DNA of 64,000 nt, from assembly GCF_030817475.1 (NCBI RefSeq), contig NZ_JAUSZJ010000002.1:5036626-5100625 (forward strand). The letters are read 5' to 3'. Shown one piece after another: positions 8,529 to 16,127 of this stretch. The notes under the pieces are model-generated. The model saw only the letters and a program-made list of their open reading frames with translations, was not told where the DNA came from and did no database searches. The number at the start of each line of letters is the position of its first letter. Positions within the stretch are counted from its first letter, which is position 1. Source of the DNA: Streptomyces sp. V2I9 (GTDB lineage: Bacteria; Actinomycetota; Actinomycetes; Streptomycetales; Streptomycetaceae). The position numbers were made by a program, and so were the translations under genes.

Positions 8529-9233
8529 TCACACCCCGGCCGTCCGCCAGAACTGCTCCACCACCCGCGCCAGGAACGCCCGGCCCGCGTCGCCCGACGC
8601 ACCGGAGCGTTCCTGGCCGGTGCTGCTCCAGCTCAGCGTGGAGACCATCAGGGCCTGGTAGTCGGTGTGCAACTGCTCCAGCACGTCCTGCACGTGCGCC
8701 CGGTCCATCGGGACGATCTTGGAGACCGGGCGGACGTAGGCCTGCCAGCGCGTGGTGACCGCGCTGGTCAGCAGGTCCGCCAGCTCCGCGTCGCGGCCGG
8801 TCGCCGTCAGGAACTGCGCCGCCGTCAGGCCCAGCGCCCGGCACAGCGCGGCCGACTGCTTCTCGTTGCCCCGCCAGCGCCCCGACTCCTCCATCCGCTG
8901 GTACGCGGAGCCGGTCATCCCCAGCTGCCGGGCCAGGTCGTCCACCGTCAGGTCCCGGCTCACGCGGTGTTCGCGCAGCGTGGCGGCGGCGGCCAGGAGT
9001 TCGCCCGGAGCGCACCACAGGACGCCGGCCAGGGCCGTCAGCTCGCGCTCCGCCGGGAGCGCGGCGCCGCGCTCCCAGGCGATGACCGTCTCGGCGCTGA
9101 TCCGGAGTCCGTACTGGGCGGCGAGCCCGTAGGCGACATGGCCGGGGGCCATCCCCAGAGCCTCGCGGAGACGGCGCGCGGCGGGGGCGTTGAAGGGCGG
9201 GGTGGGGTGCACGGGCCCACCGTAGAAGTCCAT
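8529..9233 (-). CDS. XRE-like regulator with two helix-turn-helix regions
   Basis: A 234-residue DNA-binding protein. Residues about 12-75 (NAPAARRLREALGMAPGHVA ... ISAETVIAWERG) and about 95-150 (LTVDDLARQLGMTGSAYQRMEESGRW) both look like lambda-repressor-type helix-turn-helix units. The C-terminal third is helical with no recognised ligand domain. The ATG at 9233 is preceded by AGGA at good spacing; the open frame continues upstream to 9419 but that part is basic and low complexity. It is monocistronic, convergent with pfkA. A DNA-binding protein sits at this place in S. coelicolor as I recall; its target is unknown. Confidence 0.75.
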   Translation of the reverse strand: MDFYGGPVHPTPPFNAPAARRLREALGMAPGHVAYGLAAQYGLRISAETVIAWERGAALPAERELTALAGVLWCAPGELLAAAATLREHRVSRDLTVDDLARQLGMTGSAYQRMEESGRWRGNEKQSAALCRALGLTAAQFLTATGRDAELADLLTSAVTTRWQAYVRPVSKIVPMDRAHVQDVLEQLHTDYQALMVSTLSWSSTGQERSGASGDAGRAFLARVVEQFWRTAGV

Positions 9234-9387
9234 CCCCGTCCTGGCTACGGTACGTTCCGCACAGTTCACGCTTCGTAGGAACCTCCTAGTACGAACCGCG
9301 CGGGCGGTATGGGAAACCAGTCCCCACCAGCGCTTTCTTTCTCCCCTCCGCAGAACCTTCACAGCGGCTCGGCACGGGGGCGAAACC

Positions 9388-9409
9388 GACCGGCAAGCGC
9401 TTGCCGGTC
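9388..9409. terminator. 22-bp perfect palindrome downstream of response regulator
   Basis: Uninterrupted palindrome with core CCGGCAAGCGCTTGCCGG, 18 bp past the stop of the response regulator gene on the minus strand. It is most simply a terminator for the two-component operon, but because it has no loop and lies upstream of the regulator at 9233 it could also be an operator. Confidence 0.55.
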
Positions 9410-9426
9410 CCTCGGCCACCGGCCGG

Positions 9427-10101
9427 TCAGCGCCCGGCGACCAGCCAGCGGTAGTGCAGCTCCGGTCTGCCGACCTGCCCGTAATGCGGACGCCTCGCCG
9501 CGCTGCCGACGGCCACCAGATGCTCCAGATACCGCCGGGCCGTGATCCGGGAGATGCCCACCGACTCCCCGGCGGCGGCCGCCGTCACCCCTTCCGGGGC
9601 CTCCTTCAGCACCCGCGTCACCGCTTCCAGCGTCGGCCCGCTGAGCCCCTTGGGCAGCGCGGCGGGCTGCGCGACCCGCAGCGCGCCCAGGGCCCGGTCC
9701 ACCTCCTCCTGCCCGCTCGCCTCCCCGGCGGCCCCCCGGAACTCCGCGTACCGCACCAGCCGGTCCCGCAGCGTGGGGTACGTGAACGGCTTCAGCACGT
9801 ACTGCACGACGCCCAGCGACACCCCCTCCCGCACCACCGCCAGGTCCCGCGCCGAGGTCACCGCGATCACATCCGCCCCGTGGCCGGACGCCCGCAGCGA
9901 GCGCAGCAGCCCGAGCCCGTGCCCGTCGGGAAGGTAGAGGTCGAGCAGCAGCAGGTCCACCGGGGTCCGCTCCAGCGCCCGCACCGCCGCCGCCCTGGTG
10001 TGCGCCACCGCCGTCACCGTGAAGCCCTCCACCCGCTCCACGTACATCTGGTGGGCGTCGGCCGCCACCGGATCGTCCTCCACCACCAGCACCCGGATCA
10101 C
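9427..10101 (-). CDS. Response regulator, CitB/DcuR family
   Basis: 224 residues. The N-terminal receiver domain has acidic pocket residues (VVEDD), the phospho-acceptor Asp54 (LLLLDLYLPDG) and the conserved Lys104 (YVLKPF). The C-terminal half has a helix-turn-helix (VTAAAAGESVGISRITARRY) typical of CitB/DcuR regulators. The start is a GTG that overlaps the kinase stop as GTGA, so the two proteins are made together. The divergent gene encodes a C4-dicarboxylate symporter, so the pair very probably senses C4-dicarboxylates or citrate and turns on that transporter. Confidence 0.9.
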   Translation of the reverse strand: MIRVLVVEDDPVAADAHQMYVERVEGFTVTAVAHTRAAAVRALERTPVDLLLLDLYLPDGHGLGLLRSLRASGHGADVIAVTSARDLAVVREGVSLGVVQYVLKPFTYPTLRDRLVRYAEFRGAAGEASGQEEVDRALGALRVAQPAALPKGLSGPTLEAVTRVLKEAPEGVTAAAAGESVGISRITARRYLEHLVAVGSAARRPHYGQVGRPELHYRWLVAGR

Positions 10102-11834
10102 GGCGTGACCTCCTCGGACGCCGCTACGGAGCCGGACGCGTCCGACCCGGGCCCGTGCCCGGCCCCCGGCCGCGATCCCGCCGTCCGGTCGCCGAGCGGC
10201 AGCCGTACGGTGAAGCGCGCTCCGCCGTCCGGACCCGCGTCCAGCTCCACCGTGCCCCCGTTGCGGTGCGCCGCCTGCCGCACCAGCGCCAGGCCGAGCC
10301 CGCGCCCCGCCCCGTGCGTCGACCAGCCGCGCCGGAACACCTCGTCCGCCGCCGCCGGGTCGATGCCCGCCCCGGTGTCCGCCACCCGCAGCAGCAGCTC
10401 CCGCTCGTCCGCGAGCGCGGTCACCGTCACCCGAGGCCGCCCCGCAGACCCTCCGGCGGCCCGCGGCGCGGGCACCGCCCCGCCCTCGTCCGCGCCCTCG
10501 GACCCCTCCGACGCCGCCTCCACCGCGTTGTCGATCAGATTGCCCAGGATCGTCACCAGATCCCGGTGGGGCGGCGACGGCGGCAGCGCCCCGTCGTCGA
10601 TCAGGCTGTCCTCCGCGAGCACCAGCTCCACCCCCCGCTCGTTCGCCTGGGCCGCCTTGCCGAGCAGCAGCGCGGCGAGCACCGGCTCCTCCACCGCCCC
10701 CACCACCCGGTCGGTCAGCACCTGCGCCAGCTCCAGTTCGGCCGTCGCGAAGTCCACGGCCTCCGCCACCCGGCCCAGTTCGATCAGCGACACCACGGTG
10801 TGGAGCCGGTTCGCCGCCTCGTGGGCCTGCGAGCGCAGTGCCTGCGTGAACCCGCGCTCCGAGTCCAGCTCCCCGGAGAGCGCCTGCAACTCGGTGTGGT
10901 CGCGCAGCGTCACCACCGTGCCCCGCCGCTCACCGCCCACCACCGGGCGGGTGTTGACCACGATCACCCGCTCCGCCGTCAGATGCAGCTCGTCCACCCG
11001 CGCCTCCGACGCCAGCAGCGCCCCGGTCAGCGGTGCGGGCAGGGCCATTTCGTCGACCGTGCGGCCGACCGCCTCGGCGTCCGGCTCCAGACCCAGCAGC
11101 TCCCGCCCGGCGTCGTTGATCAGCGCGACCCGACGCCGCCCGTCCAGCATCAGCAGCCCCTCGCGCACCGCGTGCAGGGTGGCCTGGTGGTAGTCGTGCA
11201 GCCGGCTCAGCTCCGCCGCGTTCATCCCGTGGGTGTGCCGCCGCAGCCGGGCGTTGATCACGTACGTGCCGATCCCGCCGAGCGCCAGCGCCCCGCCCGC
11301 CGCCAGCGCGAGGGCGCCCAACTGCTCCCGTACCTGCGAGGAGACCCGGTCCACGGTGATGCCCGCGCTGACGAGGCCGACGATCCGCCCCCGGTCGAAG
11401 ATCGGGGTCACCACCCGTATCGAGGGGCCGAGCGTTCCGGTGTACGTCTCGGTGAAGGTCTCCCCGCGCAGCGCCTGCGCGGTGTTGCCGAGGAAGGTGT
11501 CCCCGATCCGCGCGGTGTCCGGGTGCGTCCAGCGCACCCGCCGCGGGTCCATGATCGTGACGAAGGCGATCCCGGTGTCCTCGCGCACCCGCTCCGCGTA
11601 CGGCTGGAGTACGGCGGACGGGTCCGGGGTACGGATCGCCTCCCGTACGGAGGGGGAATCGGCCACCGCGAGGGCCGCCACCCGCACCTGGCGCTCGGCC
11701 GTCTCCTCCGCCAGCGCGCTGCCGGAGGCGTACGCGAAGACGGCGCACCCGGCCACCACGGCGGCGATCAGCACGACCTGCATGGCGAAGAGCTGGCCCG
11801 CCAGGCTCCGGGGGCGGGTACGGGGGAAGCGCAT
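10098..11834 (-). CDS. Sensor histidine kinase, CitA/DcuS family
   Basis: 578 residues. An N-terminal membrane segment (AGQLFAMQVVLIAAVVAGCAVF), an extracytoplasmic sensor of about 130 residues, a second membrane segment (LALAAGGALALGGIGTYVI), a cytoplasmic PAS domain (HAVREGLLMLDGRRRVALIN), a CitA-type phospho-acceptor box (LRSQAHEAANRLHTV) and an ATPase domain with N-box LGNLIDNAVEA, DTGAGID and GRGLGLAL. This order is that of DcuS/CitA kinases, which bind citrate or C4-dicarboxylates outside. The ATG at 11834 is chosen over upstream in-frame codons because it places the basic RFPRTRPRS just before the first membrane helix. It forms an operon with the regulator downstream (4-nt overlap). 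Confidence 0.9.
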   Translation of the reverse strand: MRFPRTRPRSLAGQLFAMQVVLIAAVVAGCAVFAYASGSALAEETAERQVRVAALAVADSPSVREAIRTPDPSAVLQPYAERVREDTGIAFVTIMDPRRVRWTHPDTARIGDTFLGNTAQALRGETFTETYTGTLGPSIRVVTPIFDRGRIVGLVSAGITVDRVSSQVREQLGALALAAGGALALGGIGTYVINARLRRHTHGMNAAELSRLHDYHQATLHAVREGLLMLDGRRRVALINDAGRELLGLEPDAEAVGRTVDEMALPAPLTGALLASEARVDELHLTAERVIVVNTRPVVGGERRGTVVTLRDHTELQALSGELDSERGFTQALRSQAHEAANRLHTVVSLIELGRVAEAVDFATAELELAQVLTDRVVGAVEEPVLAALLLGKAAQANERGVELVLAEDSLIDDGALPPSPPHRDLVTILGNLIDNAVEAASEGSEGADEGGAVPAPRAAGGSAGRPRVTVTALADERELLLRVADTGAGIDPAAADEVFRRGWSTHGAGRGLGLALVRQAAHRNGGTVELDAGPDGGARFTVRLPLGDRTAGSRPGAGHGPGSDASGSVAASEEVTP

Positions 11835-11888
11835 GCCCCCAGTCTGCCTGGACCGGCCGGAGCTCCCTGCCTGGCCGGAAAACGACCG

Positions 11889-11922
11889 TGAACGATATGA
11901 ACGCAACGGTGACCGGGGTCAC
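11889..11922. promoter_or_regulatory. Candidate response-regulator binding sites
   Basis: Between the kinase and symporter genes there are two direct TGAACG copies starting 9 bp apart (11889 and 11898), followed by the inverted repeat GTGACC-GG-GGTCAC (11909-11922). The position, 70-100 bp before the symporter ATG, suits an activator site. Assignment rests only on pattern and context. Confidence 0.35.
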
Positions 11923-11989
11923 AGGGGGGTGGATAGTCACCGAAGCCCCCAGGGACGGGGGCGACGTGACCGAGCCGAGGAGCCCCACC

Positions 11990-13357
11990 ATGGCTGTGGC
12001 AGCCGAAAAACGGGACCGCACCCACTACCTGTACATCGCCGTGATCGCCGCCGTGGCGCTCGGCATCCTGGTGGGCTTCGTGGCCCCCGGCGTGGCCGTC
12101 GAGCTGAAGCCCATCGGGGCCGGCTTCGTGAACCTGATCAAGATGATGATCTCGCCGATCATCTTCTGCACGATCGTCCTCGGCGTCGGCTCGGTCCGCA
12201 AGGCGGCGAAGGTCGGCGCGGTCGGCGGGCTGGCGCTGGGCTACTTCCTGGTCATGTCGACCGTCGCGCTCGCCATCGGCCTGCTCGTCGGCAACGTCCT
12301 GGAGCCCGGCTCCAGCCTCCACATCACCGAGCAGGCGCGAGCCGCCGGAGAGGCGCAGGCGTCGGGCGCGAGCGAGTCCACCGTGGACTTCCTGCTCGGC
12401 ATCATCCCGACCACGATGGTCTCCGCGTTCACCGAGGGCGAGGTCCTCCAGACCCTCCTCATCGCGCTCCTCGCGGGCTTCGCGCTCCAGGCGATGGGCA
12501 GGACCGGTGAGCCGGTCCTCCGCGGCATCACCCACATCCAGCGCCTCGTCTTCCGCATCCTGGCGATGATCATGTGGGCCGCCCCGGTCGGCGCGTTCGG
12601 CGCGATCGCCGCGGTGGTCGGCGAGACCGGCCTCGACGCCCTGAAGTCGCTGGCGATCATCATGATCGGCTTCTACGTCACCTGCGCGCTGTTCGTCTTC
12701 GTGGTGCTCGGCGCCCTCCTGCGCCTGGTCGCCGGGGTGAACCTGTTCGCGCTGCTGAAGTACCTGGGGCGCGAGTTCCTGCTGATCCTCTCCACCTCCT
12801 CGTCCGAGTCGGCGCTGCCCCGGCTGATCGCGAAGATGGAGCACATGGGCGTCAGCAAGCCCGTCGTCGGCATCACCGTGCCGACCGGCTACTCCTTCAA
12901 CCTCGACGGCACCGCGATCTACCTCACGATGTCCTCGCTGTTCATCGCCAACGCCATGGGCGACCCGCTGAGCGCGGGCGAGCAGATCTCGCTGCTGGTC
13001 TTCATGGTCATCGCCTCGAAGGGCGCGGCCGGTGTGACCGGCGCGGGGCTGGCGACCCTCGCCGGCGGCCTCCAGTCGCACCGCCCCGAACTGGTCGACG
13101 GCGTCGGCCTGATCGTCGGCATCGACCGCTTCATGAGCGAGGCCCGCGCCCTGACCAACTTCGCGGGCAACGCGGTCGCCACGGTCCTGGTGGGCCACTG
13201 GACCAAGGAGATCGACAAGGAGCGGGTCGGCGAGGTGCTGGCCGGCCGGATCCCGTTCGACGAGAAGACCCTGGTGGACGACGGCCACGGCCCCGCCCCC
13301 TCCGACGAGGTGCCCGCCCAGCGGGAGGCCGCCGCCGAACAGCCCGCCAAGGTCTGA
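11990..13357 (+). CDS. dctA: C4-dicarboxylate/cation symporter
   Basis: Takes up succinate, fumarate or malate with protons or sodium across the cell membrane. 455 residues of the glutamate/dicarboxylate transporter fold (DAACS family): hydrophobic segments throughout, the serine-rich hairpin (LSTSSSESALPRL) and the NLDGTAIYLTMSSLFIANA substrate/cation motif. The ATG at 11990 follows GAGGAG at good spacing; the frame is open back to 11888 but that part is not hydrophobic and would add a 34-residue tail. The tail after the last helix is acidic and Ala-rich. It is divergent from the sensor kinase/regulator pair that most likely controls it. Confidence 0.93.
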   Translation: MAVAAEKRDRTHYLYIAVIAAVALGILVGFVAPGVAVELKPIGAGFVNLIKMMISPIIFCTIVLGVGSVRKAAKVGAVGGLALGYFLVMSTVALAIGLLVGNVLEPGSSLHITEQARAAGEAQASGASESTVDFLLGIIPTTMVSAFTEGEVLQTLLIALLAGFALQAMGRTGEPVLRGITHIQRLVFRILAMIMWAAPVGAFGAIAAVVGETGLDALKSLAIIMIGFYVTCALFVFVVLGALLRLVAGVNLFALLKYLGREFLLILSTSSSESALPRLIAKMEHMGVSKPVVGITVPTGYSFNLDGTAIYLTMSSLFIANAMGDPLSAGEQISLLVFMVIASKGAAGVTGAGLATLAGGLQSHRPELVDGVGLIVGIDRFMSEARALTNFAGNAVATVLVGHWTKEIDKERVGEVLAGRIPFDEKTLVDDGHGPAPSDEVPAQREAAAEQPAKV

Positions 13358-13458
13358 CCGGGTCCCGTCGCGCCACCCCACCGGACAGCCGCAGCGGCAC
13401 CCCCCAGCCCTGCGGCACCCCCGGCCGCAGCGGCCCCCCAGCCCCTGCGGCCCCCACC

Positions 13459-13492
13459 AAGGACACCCGTATCCCCCGGTACGGGTGTCCTT
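13459..13492 (+). terminator. Terminator after dctA
   Basis: Perfect 13-bp stem (13459-13471 with 13480-13492), 8-nt loop, and a T-rich tail (TTGTGT), 100 bp past the dctA stop. Confidence 0.85.
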
Positions 13493-13632
13493 GTGTCGGT
13501 GGCCGGTACCGGCCACCTGTGTCCGTGTTCTGTCACGGGGAACCCGGCAGGGACAACCCTCGTGCTCCAGCACCGGTCCTGAGAGGTGAAGGACCGCAGC
13601 CCGCCACCGCGCCCCACGACCGAAGGACTTCC

Positions 13633-14946
13633 ATGCGCATCCCCCCTTCCCGCAGCCGTACCCTGCGCGGCGGGACCGCCGCCGTAGCCGTCGCCGCACT
13701 GGTGGCGCTGGGCGCCGTACCGGCGCTCGCCGGCGAACCGGAGCCGCAGCTCGGCGTCGGGACGATCGCGCGGGTCGAGGGGGTCCGGCCCGGAAGCTCG
13801 TTCTCCACCCCGCTCACGTTCCTGAACAAGGGGACGGCGGAGGTGCCCGCGGTCTGGGTGACGTACGCCGTGTCGCCGGGGCTGAAGGCGGACGAGACGC
13901 ACCGGAACTGCACCTACTACACCGTCCCGTCCTACGACGAGATGCCCGCGTCGAACGTCGCCTCGTGCAGGATCGAGCAGCCGCTGAAGCCGAATGTCGT
14001 CTACGGCACGGCGAAGCCCGTATCGGTCGGGGCGCTCGACTCCGCGTTCCGCGACCACCTGCGGGTGACGATCGGCGTCGGCGAGCCCGATCCGGGCGAC
14101 GCCGGTTCCGGCGAGTCCGTGCCGGGCACCGGCGACCCGCTCACCCTGGAGGAGGTGGAGGCTCCGGCCACCGAGACCGACCGGCGCGACCACCCCGAGC
14201 CGGTCGCCGAGACCGAGGTGAACGCCGCCAACACCGCCGACTTCGCCCTCACCGGCGCGGAGGTGAAGGGTGCGGTGGGCGACAAGGTCACCGCGACGGT
14301 GACGTTCGCCAACAAGGGCCCCGCCCGCGTGCAGGGCGACCGCGACCGGAGCGTCACCACCGTCGACGTCCGCATCCCGAACGGCACGTCCGTCGTCGAG
14401 GCGCACGGATTCTGCGACGCCGTCACCAGGACCCACTACCGCTGCGGCACCTCCGGGTCCCGGGCCGACGTGGACGGCGGCGAGAGCTACCCCTTCGTCC
14501 TGCGGATCGACAAGGCGGTCGGCCGCGCCACGGGCGAGGTCTCCTTCACCGGCCAGGAGCGCCCCTTCGACCGGAACGCGGCCAACGACACCGCGCGGAT
14601 CGTGATCGAGACGGGCAAGGACGCGGGCGCCTCCGGCTCGACCGGTTCCTCCGGAGGTACGGGCGGCTCGTCGTCGAACGGCGCTTCCACCTCCTCCGGC
14701 GGTCCTTCCTCCTCCGGCGGCTCGGTCTCCACCGGCGGTACGAGCACCGGGGGCTCCGGCTCCTCCGGCGGTACGGGCGACGCGACGGCCGGCGGCGCGA
14801 CCTCGCGGACGGGGAACGGCGGAAACCTCGCGGCGACCGGTTCCGGTTCCACCCTCCCGCTGGTCGGCATGGCAGCCGCGGCGGTGGCCGCCGGCGGCGG
14901 CGTCGTCTGGGCGGTGCGCCGCCGGTCCACGATCCGGCGGAGCTGA
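13633..14946 (+). CDS. LAXTG sortase-anchored wall protein
   Basis: 437 residues. The signal peptide has a basic start (MRIPPSRSRTLRGG), a hydrophobic core and cleavage near ALAGEPEP. Two beta-rich CARDB/DUF11-like regions follow (about 40-140 and 195-320), each with FxNKGxA motifs seen in bacterial surface adhesin domains, then about 60 residues of Gly/Ser/Thr spacer. The end is a sorting signal: LAATG at about 398-402, a hydrophobic segment (LPLVGMAAAAVAAGGGVVW) and a basic tail (RRRSTIRRS). LAXTG is the motif used by class E sortases of streptomycetes, so the protein should be joined to peptidoglycan. The spacer DNA holds repeated TCCTCCGGCGG units, a likely site of length change. The sortase is not in this window. 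Confidence 0.85.
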   Translation: MRIPPSRSRTLRGGTAAVAVAALVALGAVPALAGEPEPQLGVGTIARVEGVRPGSSFSTPLTFLNKGTAEVPAVWVTYAVSPGLKADETHRNCTYYTVPSYDEMPASNVASCRIEQPLKPNVVYGTAKPVSVGALDSAFRDHLRVTIGVGEPDPGDAGSGESVPGTGDPLTLEEVEAPATETDRRDHPEPVAETEVNAANTADFALTGAEVKGAVGDKVTATVTFANKGPARVQGDRDRSVTTVDVRIPNGTSVVEAHGFCDAVTRTHYRCGTSGSRADVDGGESYPFVLRIDKAVGRATGEVSFTGQERPFDRNAANDTARIVIETGKDAGASGSTGSSGGTGGSSSNGASTSSGGPSSSGGSVSTGGTSTGGSGSSGGTGDATAGGATSRTGNGGNLAATGSGSTLPLVGMAAAAVAAGGGVVWAVRRRSTIRRS

Positions 14947-15146
14947 CACCCCGCACTCCGACGCCGACGGGCCCGCCCCCCCCCCGGCGGACACGTCGGC
15001 CCTCGTCGGGACCCGTCCCCACCCCCGCGCACCGGGGAACCGGCCGGACGTTTCCAGCCCACTGAGCCGCTGACCTGCATCCTTTCCCGAAAGTGCGTAG
15101 CTGACAGTCAAGTGGGTTCTGGTCAGGCCCTGTTCGCGCGCCCAGC

Positions 15147-16049
15147 ATGGTGTCCATGACGCAAGCGAACACGACCGCCGAATCCACCCCCGTCACCGTT
15201 CTCGGCCTCGGTGACATGGGCCGCTCCCTGGCCCGCGCCTTCCTGGCCGCCGGCCACCCCACCACTGTCTGGAACCGTTCGCCCGAGAAGGGCGAGGACG
15301 TCGTCGCACGGGGCGCGGTGCGGGCCGCGTCCGCCGAGGAGGCCGTCCGGGCGAGCGGACTCGTGGTGGTCTGCCTCGTCGACTACGACGCCTCCGACGC
15401 GGTCCTGGAACCGCTGGCCGGGGCCCTTCAGGGGCGGGTCCTGGTCAACCTCACCTCGGACACCCCGGCCCGTTCGCGGCAGGCCGCCGTCTGGGCCGAG
15501 AAGCACTCCCTGTCCTACCTCGACGGGGCGATCATGGTGCCGGTCGACATGATCGGTTCGCCGGAGGCGCTGATCTTCCACTCCGGCGACCGCGCCGCCT
15601 TCACCGCCCACGAGGCCACCCTCAAGGCGCTCGGCGCGCCCGCCACCTTCCTCGGCGAGGACCACGGCCTCGCCGCCGCCTACGACATGGCGATGCTGGA
15701 CTTCTTCTACGGGGCCATGGGCGGCCTCGTCCACGCCTTCGCGCTGGCCCGCGCGGAGGGCATCGACGGCGCGTCCCTCGCCCCGTACCTCACCACGATC
15801 GCGAACATCCTGCCGCCGATCGCGGCCTACACCGCCACCGACATCGACTCCCGCGCGTACACGGGCGAGGGCGCGAACCTGGCGATGATGGCGGCCAGCG
15901 TCGACCACATCCTGCACGCCGCGAAGGACCGGGGCCTGGACGTCTCCCAGCTCGCCGCCCTCAAGGGCGTCACCGACCGGGCGATCGCGCGGGGCCACGG
16001 CCCCGAGTCCTGGTCGAGCATCGTCGAGGTGATCGCCGCCGATCACTGA
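15147..16049 (+). CDS. Imine reductase (IRED) family NADPH oxidoreductase
   Basis: A 300-residue two-domain protein: N-terminal Rossmann fold and C-terminal helical dimerisation domain of the 6-phosphogluconate/beta-hydroxyacid dehydrogenase superfamily. It fits both sequence patterns I remember for imine reductases. The cofactor motif begins GLGDMG (residues 20-25) and runs to VWNRSPEK (41-48). The active-site motif GEDHGLAAAYDMAML (169-183) has Asp179 where beta-hydroxyacid dehydrogenases have the catalytic Lys. Asp at this position marks the subgroup often called R-selective. Natural substrates of IREDs are mostly unknown. There is no clear SD; a second ATG at 15156 would shorten it by three residues. 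It is convergent with glgB and has no obvious pathway partner. Confidence 0.85.
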   Translation: MVSMTQANTTAESTPVTVLGLGDMGRSLARAFLAAGHPTTVWNRSPEKGEDVVARGAVRAASAEEAVRASGLVVVCLVDYDASDAVLEPLAGALQGRVLVNLTSDTPARSRQAAVWAEKHSLSYLDGAIMVPVDMIGSPEALIFHSGDRAAFTAHEATLKALGAPATFLGEDHGLAAAYDMAMLDFFYGAMGGLVHAFALARAEGIDGASLAPYLTTIANILPPIAAYTATDIDSRAYTGEGANLAMMAASVDHILHAAKDRGLDVSQLAALKGVTDRAIARGHGPESWSSIVEVIAADH

Positions 16050-16066
16050 CCCGCCGCGACGGGGGA

Positions 16067-16106
16067 GGGGCCCGGACCGTGTCGTCACCGACGCGGACCG
16101 GGCCCC
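16067..16106. terminator. Bidirectional terminator
   Basis: 13-bp stem with one mismatch (16067-16079 with 16094-16106) in the 78-bp gap between two convergent genes. Confidence 0.7.
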
Positions 16107-16127
16107 GGTCCGTCCACCTCCCCCCGG

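Noticed and set aside
14976..14985. C10 run, and a C9 run at 7265-7273.
   Set aside because: Noted as places where base-count errors are likely, but both are intergenic and have no apparent role.
15102..15110. TGACAGTCA symmetric site before the imine reductase gene.
   Set aside because: Only 4-bp arms and no adjacent divergent regulator gene; too short to call an operator.
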